A stretch of DNA of 64,000 nt from Lysobacter defluvii IMMIB APB-9 = DSM 18482 (lineage in GTDB: Bacteria; Pseudomonadota; Gammaproteobacteria; Xanthomonadales; Xanthomonadaceae). The stretch is from the NCBI RefSeq assembly GCF_000423325.1, contig NZ_AUHT01000008.1, positions 124,001-188,000 of the forward strand. The letters run 5' to 3'. The notes beneath the pieces are model-generated. The model saw only the letters and a list, made by a program, of their open reading frames with translations, was not told where the DNA came from and ran no database searches. Positions 1 to 14,792 of the stretch are shown here, piece after piece. The position numbers were made by a program, and so were the translations under genes. Within the stretch, counting starts at the first letter, position 1. Each line of letters starts with the position of its first letter.

Positions 1-165
1 GGCCTGGTGGCCGCCCTGCGCCGCCGCTTCGGACGCGAGGTCGAGGTCGAGACCTCGGTCGACGAGAGCCTGATCGGCGGTGCGGTGATCGACGCCGGCG
101 ACACCGTCATCGACGGCTCGCTGCGCGGCAAGCTGCAACGCATGCAGAACGCACTCGCAAACTGA
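1..165 (+). CDS. atpH: ATP synthase F1 delta subunit, C-terminal end (partial)
   Basis: The first 54 codons of the window read in frame to a TGA at 163-165. They resemble the C-terminus of the F1 delta (OSCP-like) subunit, with a beta-rich stretch ([19 protein letters not shown]) and then RGKLQRMQ. Delta links the F1 head to the peripheral stalk. The next gene is atpA, the usual order in the proteobacterial atp operon. The start lies outside the window. Confidence 0.9.
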   Translation, partial: GLVAALRRRFGREVEVETSVDESLIGGAVIDAGDTVIDGSLRGKLQRMQNALAN

Positions 166-241
166 TTGGCATTCACCCGGCGGGCCCCGCGCCCGCCGAC
201 CGTGATGGCGGGTCCAGGCCCGCCCAACATTGGAAACGAAC

Positions 242-1807
<1,566 letters not shown>

Positions 1808-1837
1808 GCGCCAGCTCGGGTAGACGGGAGGAACGAC

Positions 1838-4190
<2,353 letters not shown>

Positions 4191-4199
4191 GCATGAACT

Positions 4200-4246
4200 C
4201 CCTTCTCCCGCTCCGCGGGAGAAGGTGCCCGAAGGGCGGATGAGGG
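4200..4246. repeat. REP-type palindrome between atpD and atpC
   Basis: The stem CCTTCTCCCGC/GCGGGAGAAGG is followed by the mini-hairpin GCCCGAAGGGC and then GGATGAGG. The same module occurs in the opposite orientation at 55034-55079, and a relative lies at 54956-54998. These are xanthomonad-type intergenic repeats. Its place inside the atp operon could affect the relative output of atpC. Confidence 0.85.
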
Positions 4247-4257
4247 ATTTAAACGAA

Positions 4258-4686
4258 ATGGCAAGCACCACCTTCCGTTGCGACATTGTCAGTGCCGAGG
4301 AAGAGATCTTCCGCGGCGACGCCGAGATGCTGGTTGCCACCGGCGAGCTGGGCGAGCTGGGCATCGTCGCCCGCCACGCCCCGCTGATCACCCGCCTGAA
4401 GCCGGGCAAGGTGGTGGTGACCCTCCCCGGCGGCGAGCAGATCGACATCGCCGTCAGCGGCGGCATCCTGGAGGTGCAGCCGCAGGTGGTCACCGTGCTG
4501 GCCGACACCGCGATCCGTGCCGACGAGATCGACGAGGCGGCGGTGCGGGCGGCGAAGGAAGAGGCCGAGCGCATCCTCGCCGGCCGTCCGGAGCCGATGG
4601 AGGCCGCCGAGGCCCAGGCCCGCATGGCCGAGGTCATGGCCCAGCTGCAGGCGCTGGAGCGGCTGCGCCGCAACATCAAGCACTGA
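4258..4686 (+). CDS. atpC: ATP synthase epsilon subunit
   Basis: This 142-residue protein is the regulatory epsilon subunit of the F1 stalk. An N-terminal beta-sandwich ([26 protein letters not shown]) is followed by a C-terminal two-helix domain (about residues 90-140). I chose the ATG at 4258, since the longer in-frame starts would read through the REP hairpin. It is the last gene of the atp operon and is followed by a strong terminator. Confidence 0.95.
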   Translation: MASTTFRCDIVSAEEEIFRGDAEMLVATGELGELGIVARHAPLITRLKPGKVVVTLPGGEQIDIAVSGGILEVQPQVVTVLADTAIRADEIDEAAVRAAKEEAERILAGRPEPMEAAEAQARMAEVMAQLQALERLRRNIKH

Positions 4687-4712
4687 CGCTGCGCGAAGCA
4701 GCAGTCTGGAAT

Positions 4713-4740
4713 CGCCGGCCCCGTGGCCGGCGTTTTCGTT
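4713..4740 (+). terminator. Rho-independent terminator of the atp operon
   Basis: A perfect 8-bp stem CGCCGGCC/GGCCGGCG with a four-base loop is followed by TTTTCGTTT. It lies 27 bases after the atpC stop. Confidence 0.9.
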
Positions 4741-4745
4741 TGTGC

Positions 4746-5132
4746 CTACCGGCGATACACCCAGTGCCGGGAGACCAGGAACCCGAGCAGGCCCAGCACC
4801 ACCTCCACCAGTGGCTTGGCCAGCCAGGCCCACTTCAGGCCCAGGTAGTCATCGACGGCGCCAATCATCCACGTGCTCAGGAAGGTGGTCGCCAGCCACA
4901 GCAGCACGAAGCGCACGAACTGCACCCGGCCCAGGGTGGTGTCCTCGCCTGCAAAGGTGAACCGGCCGTTGAGCCAGAAACCGATCAGCGCGCCGCACAC
5001 CCGTCCAGCCACGTTGGCCTGCCGGACCGGGAGGCCCAGGTGGCTTAGACCGACCATCACGCCCCAATCCAGCAGCCACTGCACGGCACCGAAGACCAGG
5101 TAATGGCTGCCCTGCTTGCCCAGGCTGTTCAT
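4746..5132 (-). CDS. GtrA-family membrane protein
   Basis: This 128-residue protein has four predicted membrane segments and the GtrA-family pattern (an N-terminal FGAVQWLLDWG segment, a GFWLNGRFTF motif and a C-terminal SRHWVYRR). GtrA-like proteins are thought to help move lipid-linked sugars across the inner membrane. The ATG at 5132 overlaps the stop of the upstream gene (ATGA), so the two are probably translationally coupled. That neighbour is a large membrane protein that may be a GT-C enzyme, which fits a role in surface-glycan modification. The substrate is unknown. Confidence 0.8.
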   Translation of the reverse strand: MNSLGKQGSHYLVFGAVQWLLDWGVMVGLSHLGLPVRQANVAGRVCGALIGFWLNGRFTFAGEDTTLGRVQFVRFVLLWLATTFLSTWMIGAVDDYLGLKWAWLAKPLVEVVLGLLGFLVSRHWVYRR

Positions 5133-7153
5133 GGCGCGGTGCCCGCCGGCAGCCGCCACCACTGCGCGCCGTCGAAGCTCGCCTCCAGCGTGGCGCCGGC
5201 CCGTTCGAGCCCGGCCCGCTGGGCAGCGGAGACGGTTCGCGGGCGCACCAGGAGATGGCCGATCCCTTCCTCGCGCCAGGCCGTCGCCCAGGCCGCTCCC
5301 GACGGATCCGCCTCCGCTTCGGCGTGGCGCCGGGACCAGGGCAGGTCATAGCGGGAGGTACTGCGTCCCAGCGTCCCCAGCTCGGCGTACCAGGGCTGGT
5401 CCGGGTCCAGCAGCAACACCGGGGCACGGGGCTCGCCCCGCTCCCGCATCGCCTGGACCAGCCCACGCTCCGGGGCGTAGCGCTCGAACAGCGGTGCATC
5501 GCGACCCAGCGAGGCGAGCGCCCGCTTGGCCCCCCCGACGTGCGGGAGCCAGTGTGCGTTGGGCAGGAACGCGAGGTGCAGTGCGCACAGCGCGGCAACC
5601 AGCCCCACGGCGGCGCGCGGCGCCAGCGCGGACTGCAGGGCCAGGACCAGCGCCGGCAACAGCAGCACCATCCCGGGATGCGCGTAGCGTGCGTACTGCA
5701 TGCCGGCCAGCGGCAATGCGACCGCGAGTGCGCCGCAGATCGCCAGGGCACGGGTGCGGGGCAGGGCGAGCGCGACCAGCCACGCGCCGGCGAGTGCCAC
5801 CAGCACGAAGCCGGTGCCGCCGTCCCACGCCTCCAGGTAGCGCGAGGTATGGAAGCTCATGTCCCAGGGCAGCCGAAGGTCGAAACCTGCGTGCCAGCGG
5901 GGGTCCTCGAAGTCGGCGTCCGGGTAGAAGGGCGAACCGAAGTGCGAGTTGAACAGCGGCAGCAGCGGGTTGCCGGCGATGATCCAGGCGTAGGCATAGC
6001 TGGAACCCCCCGCCAGCAGCGCGGCGGCGGCCCCCAGCGGCAGGGCACGCCATCCGGACGATCGGCGGTGCCGCCACGCGGCCCAGGCGAGCAACGGCAA
6101 CGCCGCGACCGCGTGGAGCGGCTTGAGCCCGGCCAGCAGTCCGAAGAGCAGGGCGCCGGCGACGAGCCGTCGGCCCGGTCGCCCGGCGCCGGACGGCTCC
6201 AGTGCGAGCGCGGCGAGCGCGACGGTCACCGCGCTTGCCGCGGTCTCCGTCTGCATGCCCCCCATCAGCGCGCCGACCAGGGGCAGGCTGGCCCAGGCCG
6301 CGAGCGTCGCCCAGCGAAGCCCCGGGACCATCCCCAGCAGCGTCGACAGCCGCCACAGCGCGGCGCCCCCGGCCAGGAGCCACAGCAGGTTCAGCGCACC
6401 GCGCGACTCGGCGCGGACCAGGACCTGTGGAACCGCCTGCAGCACGTCGCCGGCCCAAGCGGCAAGCGCCCAGGCCTGGTGCGTGGGATCGAGCGCGTAA
6501 CGCCCCTCCAGCTGCAGCTGCCACGGCAGTCCGAGATGGAAGGCCAGGTCGTCGTGCTGCAGCGTGGGCAGCCAGGATCCGGTGGAGGCCAGCCCCGCAA
6601 GCGAAACCGCGAGCGCGGCCGCAAGCGGCGCGGCGGCGACCTGTTCACGCCACCCCGTCTGCATCGTCCGCAGGTCACGCGCCAGGCCCCGACGCCCGAG
6701 CACGACCGCCAGCACGCCCAGCGACCCGTAGGTCCACGGCTGGTGCACCGGCAGGGGCAGCAGCCAGCCCAGCACGCCGGCGACGAGCGCCAGCCCCGTG
6801 AGCAGTGCGTACGGCACCGGACCCTCGCGGACCACCAGGCGACCCAGCACGATGGCCGCCAGCGCCAACGCGGCCACGGCGACGACGGGAAGCACCCCGC
6901 CCATCCAGGCCAGCAATCCCAGCCAGACCACCGCCAGGGCGGACGCCCAGGACATCCCGCGCCAGCGCCGCAGCGGCCAGGCAAGCAGCGCGGCCAGCGC
7001 CATCAGTGCGAGGTTCTCGGCGACCCGGCCGGCGGCGACCTCGCTCCACATGCGGAACGCGGCCAGCCCGGCGAGGCACGCGGCGACGCCGAGCCAGACC
7101 GGAAGCTGCGTCCACCGGGGCGGCGGCGCGTGATGTTGGGCGGGAATCGGCAC
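5129..7153 (-). CDS. Polytopic membrane protein, possible GT-C type glycosyltransferase
   Basis: This 674-residue protein has about a dozen hydrophobic segments and ends in a soluble part of about 150 residues. An acidic motif in an early loop ([10 protein letters not shown], about residue 215) recalls the Asp-containing first external loop of GT39/ArnT-like enzymes that use polyprenyl-phosphate sugars. I cannot assign a family with certainty. It overlaps the GtrA-like gene by four bases, which supports a glycan-transfer role. It is divergent from glmU across about 70 bases. Confidence 0.6.
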   Translation of the reverse strand: MPIPAQHHAPPPRWTQLPVWLGVAACLAGLAAFRMWSEVAAGRVAENLALMALAALLAWPLRRWRGMSWASALAVVWLGLLAWMGGVLPVVAVAALALAAIVLGRLVVREGPVPYALLTGLALVAGVLGWLLPLPVHQPWTYGSLGVLAVVLGRRGLARDLRTMQTGWREQVAAAPLAAALAVSLAGLASTGSWLPTLQHDDLAFHLGLPWQLQLEGRYALDPTHQAWALAAWAGDVLQAVPQVLVRAESRGALNLLWLLAGGAALWRLSTLLGMVPGLRWATLAAWASLPLVGALMGGMQTETAASAVTVALAALALEPSGAGRPGRRLVAGALLFGLLAGLKPLHAVAALPLLAWAAWRHRRSSGWRALPLGAAAALLAGGSSYAYAWIIAGNPLLPLFNSHFGSPFYPDADFEDPRWHAGFDLRLPWDMSFHTSRYLEAWDGGTGFVLVALAGAWLVALALPRTRALAICGALAVALPLAGMQYARYAHPGMVLLLPALVLALQSALAPRAAVGLVAALCALHLAFLPNAHWLPHVGGAKRALASLGRDAPLFERYAPERGLVQAMRERGEPRAPVLLLDPDQPWYAELGTLGRSTSRYDLPWSRRHAEAEADPSGAAWATAWREEGIGHLLVRPRTVSAAQRAGLERAGATLEASFDGAQWWRLPAGTAP

Positions 7154-7181
7154 CGCGGCATCCTACCAAGGCCGACCCCGG

Positions 7182-7187
7182 TAGAAT
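7182..7187 (+). promoter_or_regulatory. Likely -10 element for glmU
   Basis: TAGAAT lies 37 bases upstream of the glmU ATG, in the short gap between divergent genes. No good -35 hexamer is visible. Confidence 0.4.
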
Positions 7188-7224
7188 CGGCGTCCCCCCG
7201 CAAGCTGACTGGACGAGTCCCGCC

Positions 7225-8595
7225 ATGCCACTGCCGCTCCATGTCGTCATCCTCGCCGCCGGCGAGGGCAAGCGGATGAAGTCCGCCCTGCCCAAGGTGC
7301 TGCAGAAGGTGGCCGGCAAGCCGATGCTGGGCCACGTCATCGAGACCGCGCGCGAGCTCCGCCCCGAGGCCATCCACATCGTGTACGGCCACGGTGGCGA
7401 GGAGGTCCGCGAGGCCTTCGAGGGCCAGCCGGACCTGCAATGGGCCGAGCAGCGCGAGCGCCTGGGCACCGGCCACGCGGTGCAGCAGGCCATGGACCAG
7501 GTCCCGCAGGATGCGCGGGTGCTGGTCCTGTACGGCGATGTCCCGCTGATCCGCGCCGAAACCCTGCGCCGCATGCTCGAAGTGCCCGGCCGGCTGACCG
7601 TGCTGGTGGCCGACCTGGAGGACCCGACCGGCTACGGCCGCATCCTGCGCGATGCCCAGGGCAACGTCGCCCGCATCATCGAGGAGAAGGACGCGACCGA
7701 CGAGCAGAAGGCGATCAACACCATCAACACCGGCATCCTGGTCGCCGACAGCGAGCCGCTGCGCCGGTGGCTGGAGCACCTGGGCAACGACAACGCGCAG
7801 GGCGAGTACTACCTGACCGACGTGTTCGCCTCCGCCGCGGACGAGTTCACCGCCGCCGAGATGGTCCACGTCGAGGATGCGATCGAGACCGAGGGCGCCA
7901 ACGACCCGTGGCAGCTGGCCCAGCTGGAGCGCGAGTGCCAGCGCCGGCTGGCCCGGCGGCTGTGCATGGCCGGCGCCCGCATCGCCGACCCCGCGCGGCT
8001 GGACGTGCGCGGCGAGGTCACGGTGACCGGCGGCGACGTGGAGATCGACGTCGACGTGGTCCTGGAGGGCGAGGTCGAGCTGGCCGAGGGCGTGCGCATC
8101 GGCCCGTTCTGCCGCCTGCGCAACGTCCGGCTCGGGCCGGGCACCGAGGTCCGCGCCCATTGCGACCTGGACGGCGTGGTGGTGGAGGGCACCGCGACCA
8201 TCGGCCCTTTCGCCCGCCTGCGCCCGGGCACCGTGCTGGCCGACGGCGCCCACGTCGGCAACTTCGTCGAGACCAAGAACACCACCGTCGGCGTGGCCAG
8301 CAAGGCCAACCACCTGACCTACCTGGGCGACGCGGTGATCGGGGCCAAGGTCAACATCGGCGCCGGCACCATCACCTGCAACTACGACGGGGTGAACAAG
8401 TCGCGCACGACCATCGAGGATGGCGCCTTCATCGGCTCCAACTCCTCCCTGGTCGCCCCAGTGACCATCGGCCAGGACGCGACTATTGCCGCCGGGTCGG
8501 TGGTGACGAAGAACGCGCCGGCCGGCAAGCTGACCGTCGCCCGCTCCCGGCAGGCCGTGGTCGAGGGCTGGCAGCGCCCCGCCAAGAAGCCGTAA
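7225..8595 (+). CDS. glmU: Bifunctional GlcNAc-1-P uridyltransferase / GlcN-1-P acetyltransferase
   Basis: This 456-residue enzyme makes UDP-GlcNAc for peptidoglycan and LPS. The N-terminal Rossmann domain shows the pyrophosphorylase signature [17 protein letters not shown] (residues 10-26). The C-terminal half is a left-handed beta-helix with hexapeptide repeats and the acetyl-CoA-site residues near [11 protein letters not shown] chose the ATG at 7225 because the longer frame upstream overlaps the divergent gene and lacks homology. glmS, the first enzyme of the same pathway, lies 7.6 kb downstream. Confidence 0.97.
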   Translation: MPLPLHVVILAAGEGKRMKSALPKVLQKVAGKPMLGHVIETARELRPEAIHIVYGHGGEEVREAFEGQPDLQWAEQRERLGTGHAVQQAMDQVPQDARVLVLYGDVPLIRAETLRRMLEVPGRLTVLVADLEDPTGYGRILRDAQGNVARIIEEKDATDEQKAINTINTGILVADSEPLRRWLEHLGNDNAQGEYYLTDVFASAADEFTAAEMVHVEDAIETEGANDPWQLAQLERECQRRLARRLCMAGARIADPARLDVRGEVTVTGGDVEIDVDVVLEGEVELAEGVRIGPFCRLRNVRLGPGTEVRAHCDLDGVVVEGTATIGPFARLRPGTVLADGAHVGNFVETKNTTVGVASKANHLTYLGDAVIGAKVNIGAGTITCNYDGVNKSRTTIEDGAFIGSNSSLVAPVTIGQDATIAAGSVVTKNAPAGKLTVARSRQAVVEGWQRPAKKP

Positions 8596-8604
8596 TAACC
8601 GCCC

Positions 8605-9927
8605 TCAGTCGGCCAGCACCAGCGACACGCACAGCCCGCCGCCGTCGCGGTTGAGCACGGCGATGCGCCCGCCGTGCGCTTCCGCGATCTCGCGCGCCAG
8701 CGCCAGCCCCAAGCCGGTGCCGTTGCGCTTGGTCGAGTAGAACGGCAGCAGCGCATTGGCGAGCACGGCCTCGTTCATGCCGCTGCCACGGTCCAGCACG
8801 TCCACCCGCCAGGCCTGGGGGAGGCGCCGCAGCACCAGGGACACGTCCTCCGGGCGGGATCCGGACTCGTGGGCATTGCGCAACAGGTTGAGCAGGGCCT
8901 GTTCCAGCTGGCCCGGGTCGAAGCGGCCCATCGAGCCCGGGTCGATGGGATGGACCCGGAAGTCGACCTGGCTGCGAAGCTTTTCGATGAAGTCGCCCCA
9001 GGCGACGTTCTGCAGCCGTGGCGCCGGCAGCTTGGCGAAGCGGGCGTAGTCGCGGATGAAGCGCTCCAGGTGCCGGGCGCGCTCCTCGATGGTCCCGAGT
9101 ACCACGTCGAGCCGGTCGGTGTGCCCGCGCCGCAGCAGCTCCGCGCCGGAATGCGCCAGGGATGCGATCGGCGCCAGCGAGTTGTTGAGCTCGTGGCTGA
9201 TGACCCGGATCACCTTCTTCCAGGTCTGCACTTCCTGGCGGCGCAGCTCCGCGGTGAGCTGCCGCAGCAGCACCAGTTCGTGCGGGCGCCCGTTCAGGCG
9301 GAACCTGCGGCGGGCGAGGTGGTAGATGTCCTCGTCGTCCGCGTCGCCGATGGTGAACATGCCGTCGCCGCCGCGGGCGAAGGCGTCCTGCATCGGCTCG
9401 GGCGTGTCCTCCAGCAGTGCCTCGAAGGATTGCCCCTCCAGCCGTCGGCCACCGCCCAGCAGCTTCCGGGCGGCCAGGTTGCCGAGCACGACGCGTCCGA
9501 CGGCATCGACCAGGAGCATGCCGACCGGGGTGTTCTGCACCATGGTGTCGAGCAGCAGCTCGCGCTGCACCAGTGCAAGGCGCTGCTCCCGCAACGCGGC
9601 GCCGAGGCGGTTGTGCGCGGCCACCAGCTCGCCCAGTTCGCCGCCGCCCCGCCACGAAAGCCCGAACGCGTAGTCGCCGTCGCGGTAGCTGGCGACCGTG
9701 CCGGCCAGCGCCCGGAACAGCGAGTCCATGGGCCGCATCAAACGGCGGACCTGCAGCGCGACCGGCACCGCCAGCAACGCCACCACCGCCAGCGCGACCT
9801 GCCACGGCGGGAGCCAGTCCGACCACCAGGTCGCCAGGCAGGTGGCCACCAGTACCCAGCCCAGGCAGGTCGCGGTGAACGTCAGCTTCAGGGGGAGGCG
9901 TTGCGACCAGTGGCTCGAGATGTTCAT
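8605..9927 (-). CDS. NtrY-type sensor histidine kinase
   Basis: This 440-residue kinase has two adjacent membrane segments (residues 14-34 and 43-60) joined by a very short external loop, so it probably senses within the membrane or cytoplasm. A HAMP-like linker, a PAS-like segment (about 130-200), the H-box ISHELNNSLAPI with His245, and an HATPase domain (NLLRNAHES, GTGLGLALAR) follow. I preferred the ATG at 9927 because the GGAGG at about 9938-9942 is well spaced for it and too close to the ATG at 9936. It is the last gene of the ABC/two-component operon, 28 bases after the regulator. Confidence 0.85.
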   Translation of the reverse strand: MNISSHWSQRLPLKLTFTATCLGWVLVATCLATWWSDWLPPWQVALAVVALLAVPVALQVRRLMRPMDSLFRALAGTVASYRDGDYAFGLSWRGGGELGELVAAHNRLGAALREQRLALVQRELLLDTMVQNTPVGMLLVDAVGRVVLGNLAARKLLGGGRRLEGQSFEALLEDTPEPMQDAFARGGDGMFTIGDADDEDIYHLARRRFRLNGRPHELVLLRQLTAELRRQEVQTWKKVIRVISHELNNSLAPIASLAHSGAELLRRGHTDRLDVVLGTIEERARHLERFIRDYARFAKLPAPRLQNVAWGDFIEKLRSQVDFRVHPIDPGSMGRFDPGQLEQALLNLLRNAHESGSRPEDVSLVLRRLPQAWRVDVLDRGSGMNEAVLANALLPFYSTKRNGTGLGLALAREIAEAHGGRIAVLNRDGGGLCVSLVLAD

Positions 9928-9955
9928 GTGCTCCATGCCTCCGGAAGGCCGCGGC

Positions 9956-11293
<1,338 letters not shown>

Positions 11294-11302
11294 GGAGTGA
11301 CT

Positions 11303-12523
11303 CTAGACGCTGCGGGTCGCCACCGCAGGCGGCACGGAGGCGGCGCGGCGTGCCGGGCCGAACACCGACACCTGCCCGAGCAGCCACAGCGTGAGCGCGC
11401 CGATCGGCAGGTAGACCGCCGGCAGGCGCGCCAGTTCGTAGCGCTCCATCAGGCTCATGTTGATGGCGTAGGCCAGCATCATGCCGATGACGATGCCCAC
11501 CGTGGCAAGCAGGAAGTTCTCCACCTGGAAGTAGCGCAGCACCTGGCCCCGGGTGGCGCCGAGCGCACGCCGCACGCCGATCTGCTTGGTCCGCTGCTGG
11601 ACCCAGAAGCTGGCCAGCCCGACGATCCCCAGGGCCGTCACCACCAGCAGCCCGATGCAGACCGCGACCAGCAGCCACGCCATCGACTTGTCCGCCCGGT
11701 AGTAGGCGTCGCGGAGTTCCTCGAAGGTGCCGTCGTCCAGCAGGATCCGGCTCGGGTTCAGCCGGTCCAGTTCCGCCTTCGCGGCCTCGATCACTTCGGT
11801 CCGGCGCGCGGGATCGGTCCGCAGCACGTAGCTGCCCTGCGTCACGCGCACCGGCAGGATCATCGACAGCGGGACCTGGGCCGGCCCGCCCTCGTCGTTG
11901 GGGCGGATCAGGCGGTCCACCACGCCCACGACCCGGATCGGCGTGTCGCCCCAGCTGTAGATCACGTTGCCGACGGCGTCCTCTCCGGGGAACAGCTGTT
12001 CCGCCGTGCCCCGGGCGAGGATCACCGCGGGGATGCTGATCTCCGCCTCGGGCGCCTGCAGGGCGGAGAAATCGATGAACTCGTCGTCGCTGAAGTCCCG
12101 ACCGGCCACCAGCTGCAGGCCGAAGGTCTCCAGCAATTGCTCATCGCCCAGGTAGAGCGCCGCGTTCAGCGTGGGGTTGGGCTGGTCGGCCTCCAGCTCG
12201 ACGGAGCCCTGCCAGACCGCGTTGCCATAGGGGATCTGGTTGACCAGGCTCGCCGACTCCACGCCGGGGATCGCGCGCAGGGCCGCCAGGTCCTCGCGCA
12301 CGCGCGCCGCGGCGTCGCCGCCGTCCTGGCCCAGGCCCGCGTAGCGCAGCTGTACCAGCTCGCTCTCGGCCAGCCCGCTGGGCCGGTCCATGCGCTCGAG
12401 CCGGGTGCTGATCAGGAACACGGCATTGCAGATGATCGCGCAGCTCAGTGCGATCTCCAGCACGATCAGGGCCGAGGCGGTCTTGTGGCGCCTCAGGGTG
12501 GACAGGATGGGTCGGATGTCCAT
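11303..12523 (-). CDS. MacB-like ABC transporter permease (second)
   Basis: This 406-residue protein has the MacB/FtsX layout: an N-terminal membrane helix (residues 15-40), a large periplasmic domain, and three C-terminal helices including the conserved RTKQIGVRRALGATRGQV stretch. I chose the ATG at 12523, which starts the family-typical MDIRPILSTLRRHK. It lies 8 bases after the first permease and 9 bases before the response regulator. Two different permease genes next to one ATPase suggest a heterodimeric exporter. Confidence 0.88.
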   Translation of the reverse strand: MDIRPILSTLRRHKTASALIVLEIALSCAIICNAVFLISTRLERMDRPSGLAESELVQLRYAGLGQDGGDAAARVREDLAALRAIPGVESASLVNQIPYGNAVWQGSVELEADQPNPTLNAALYLGDEQLLETFGLQLVAGRDFSDDEFIDFSALQAPEAEISIPAVILARGTAEQLFPGEDAVGNVIYSWGDTPIRVVGVVDRLIRPNDEGGPAQVPLSMILPVRVTQGSYVLRTDPARRTEVIEAAKAELDRLNPSRILLDDGTFEELRDAYYRADKSMAWLLVAVCIGLLVVTALGIVGLASFWVQQRTKQIGVRRALGATRGQVLRYFQVENFLLATVGIVIGMMLAYAINMSLMERYELARLPAVYLPIGALTLWLLGQVSVFGPARRAASVPPAVATRSV

Positions 12524-12531
12524 GGCGGGCC

Positions 12532-13842
12532 TCACTGGCTCTTGAGCTGGATGGCGGGGGCGACCTGGCAGGCGCGCCAGGCGGGGAGGAGTCCGGCGAC
12601 CAGGCTGGCGGCGATCGCCAGCACGAAGGTGGTCACCAGCATCGTGGCGTCCAGGTGCGCCAGGCTGGCGTAGCCGACCGGCTGCTGCCGCACGGCCCAC
12701 AGGCCGAGCAACGCCAGGCCGAGCCCGAGCACGCCACCCGCAAGGCCCACGGTGCCGGCCTCCACCAGGCACTGGGCGAAGATGGCGCGCCGGGACGCGC
12801 CCAGCGCACGACGGACGCCGATCTCGCTCGAGCGGCGCAGGAACTTGGCCAGCAGCAGCCCGACGGTGTTGACCAGGCAGACCAGCAGGAACCCCAGGGC
12901 GAGCCAGGTCTGCAGCCGCACGTCGCTGGGTACGATCTGGTTTTCGTCCAGCCAGCCCATGACATCGTGCAGCCGCACGTTGGTGGGCCGCTCGAAGCGG
13001 CCGGCCTCGCGCTGCTGGTCGGAGTAGTTCGACAGGTACCGCAGGTACTCGCCTGCGTCGCCTGCCGAATCCAGTTCCACCCAGTACTGCAGCCAGGTGC
13101 AGGGTGCATTCACGCCGCGCTGGCCTTCCGGATCCCCGCTCGAATTGCCCCAGCAGTTCATGCTCCCGCTGGTGCCCAGGTCCAGGTCGCGCGAGGTGGA
13201 GAACGGCAGGAACACCTGTTCCACCTCGCCGAACCGCGAGGCGGTCACGTCATAGAAGCGCGGCGTCGGGCGCCAGCGGTCCAGCACGCCGACGATGCGG
13301 AAGTCGTTCTGGTCGAGCCGGAGGGTCCGGCCCACGCTGTTGGCGCCATCGAACAGGCGCTCGTTGAGTTCGGTGGAGATCACCGCGACGCGGTCGCGCG
13401 ACTCGTCCTCGGCCGCCGTCCAGGGCGTGCCATGGAGCATCGGGGCCTCGAACATCGGGAAGAAATCGGCCGACGTGAAGCGTGCCCCCGCCAGGAACGG
13501 ATCCAGCCCGCTGCGCTGGGGCTCGACCGCCACCGCACCGGCGGTCATCAGCGCCTGGTGCTTGCCGCGCCCGTCGCGCAGCAGCGCCTCGGCATCGAAG
13601 CGGGTCATCTGGAACTCCGGGTCCTCCCCTTCGCTGTAGCCGCTCATCGAGCGCGGGTCCATCTGCGGGTAGAACACCCGGTCGCTCTTGCCGGGCAGCG
13701 GGTCGCCCGAGAGCACGTGGAAGACCGTGAGGGTGGTCATGCTCGCGCCGATGCCCAGGGCGATCGCCAGCACCATGAGGGCGGTCAGCACCTTGTTGCG
13801 GCGGAAGCTGCGGAGCGCGAGGTCGAAGTAGTAGCCGAGCAT
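12532..13842 (-). CDS. MacB-like ABC transporter permease (first)
   Basis: This 436-residue protein has the same fold as its downstream neighbour: MLGYYFDLALRSFRRNK, one N-terminal helix, a periplasmic domain of about 270 residues, and three C-terminal helices with the SSEIGVRRALGASRRAI stretch. MacB-type permeases usually export peptides, lipids or drugs by mechanotransmission through an adaptor. The cargo here is unknown. Confidence 0.88.
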   Translation of the reverse strand: MLGYYFDLALRSFRRNKVLTALMVLAIALGIGASMTTLTVFHVLSGDPLPGKSDRVFYPQMDPRSMSGYSEGEDPEFQMTRFDAEALLRDGRGKHQALMTAGAVAVEPQRSGLDPFLAGARFTSADFFPMFEAPMLHGTPWTAAEDESRDRVAVISTELNERLFDGANSVGRTLRLDQNDFRIVGVLDRWRPTPRFYDVTASRFGEVEQVFLPFSTSRDLDLGTSGSMNCWGNSSGDPEGQRGVNAPCTWLQYWVELDSAGDAGEYLRYLSNYSDQQREAGRFERPTNVRLHDVMGWLDENQIVPSDVRLQTWLALGFLLVCLVNTVGLLLAKFLRRSSEIGVRRALGASRRAIFAQCLVEAGTVGLAGGVLGLGLALLGLWAVRQQPVGYASLAHLDATMLVTTFVLAIAASLVAGLLPAWRACQVAPAIQLKSQ

Positions 13843-13904
13843 GGCGGGCCTGCCTTCTGTAGTGCGTGGGCGGCGCTGGGCCGCGGGTGGGTGCGGGGGC
13901 CGGC

Positions 13905-14615
13905 TCAGCCGTTGGCGACGGCGCGCTCGCGCACCAGCCCGTGCGCCGCGGCCAGGTCGGTCGCGACGCCGTCGACGATGTGGACGTTGCGCTGTGCGCG
14001 GGCGGCCAGTTCCGGGTCGTGGGTGACCATGACGATGGTGGTGCCCTCGGCGTTGATCTCCTCGAGCATCTCCATCACCCCGCGGGCCATCTGCGAGTCC
14101 AGGTTCCCGGTCGGCTCGTCGGCCAGCAGCAGGCGCGGGCTGCCCGCGAGCGCGCGGGCGATCGCCGCGCGCTGCTGCTGTCCGCCGGACAGTTCGGCGG
14201 GGAAGTGCTTCATGCGCGAACCCAGGCCCACGCGGGTCAGCGCCCCCTCGATCCGCTGCCGCCGCTCGGCGCTGCCCATGCCGCGGTAGCGCAGTGGCAC
14301 GTCGACGTTGTCGAACAGGTTGAGGTCCGGGATCAGGTTGAAGCTCTGGAAGATGAAACCGATCTTGCGGTTGCGCAGGCGGCTGCGGGCGTCGTCGGAC
14401 AACCCGCTGACGTCCTCCCCGTCGAGCCGGTAGGTGCCGCTGGTGAAGGTTTCCAGCAGCCCGGCGATGTTGAGGAAGGTGGTCTTGCCCGAACCGGACG
14501 GGCCGGTCACGGCGACGAACTCGCCTTCGCGCACGTGCAGGTCGAGCCCGCGCAGGGCGTGGGTTTCGACCAGCTCGGTGCGGTAGACCTTGGATACGGC
14601 TTGCATCTGCAGCAT
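13905..14615 (-). CDS. ABC transporter ATP-binding protein (LolD/MacB type)
   Basis: This 236-residue ATPase has Walker A GPSGSGKT (about residues 39-46), a Q-loop in FIFQSFNLIPDL, signature LSGGQQQR, Walker B LLLADEPTGNLD and the switch His in MVTHD. It powers the two permeases encoded downstream. Unlike true MacB, the ATPase is a separate polypeptide. It lies between the 48-codon ORF and the first permease. Confidence 0.93.
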   Translation of the reverse strand: MLQMQAVSKVYRTELVETHALRGLDLHVREGEFVAVTGPSGSGKTTFLNIAGLLETFTSGTYRLDGEDVSGLSDDARSRLRNRKIGFIFQSFNLIPDLNLFDNVDVPLRYRGMGSAERRQRIEGALTRVGLGSRMKHFPAELSGGQQQRAAIARALAGSPRLLLADEPTGNLDSQMARGVMEMLEEINAEGTTIVMVTHDPELAARAQRNVHIVDGVATDLAAAHGLVRERAVANG

Positions 14616-14644
14616 GGGAGGCTCCCTGGGGTTTTTGGCGGCGG

Positions 14645-14791
14645 TCAGCCGTGGATGCGGAAGGTCTGGGCCGGGCTCGGGTCGCTCAGGTAGCTGCGCG
14701 ACAGCGGGCGGCGCCGGGGCGTGGAGTGCGGGGCCTGCGGGCCTTCGTCGGCGATGCGGGTCCAGTGGTTGTAGGTGCGTGGGGCGTTCAT
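14645..14791 (-). CDS. Small basic protein of unknown function in the ABC operon
   Basis: This open frame of 48 residues has an ATG one base after the HlyD stop and ends 29 bases before the ATPase. The product ([17 protein letters not shown]...) is rich in Arg, Pro and Ser, lacks a signal peptide or membrane segment, and resembles nothing I recognise. Its tight packing between two operon genes suggests it is translated, but its shortness leaves that open. Confidence 0.4.
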   Translation of the reverse strand: MNAPRTYNHWTRIADEGPQAPHSTPRRRPLSRSYLSDPSPAQTFRIHG

Positions 14792-14792
14792 T

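Noticed and set aside
230-241. TTG start four codons ahead of atpA
   Set aside because: The ATG at 242 gives the conserved N-terminus and the TTG would be an unnecessary extension.
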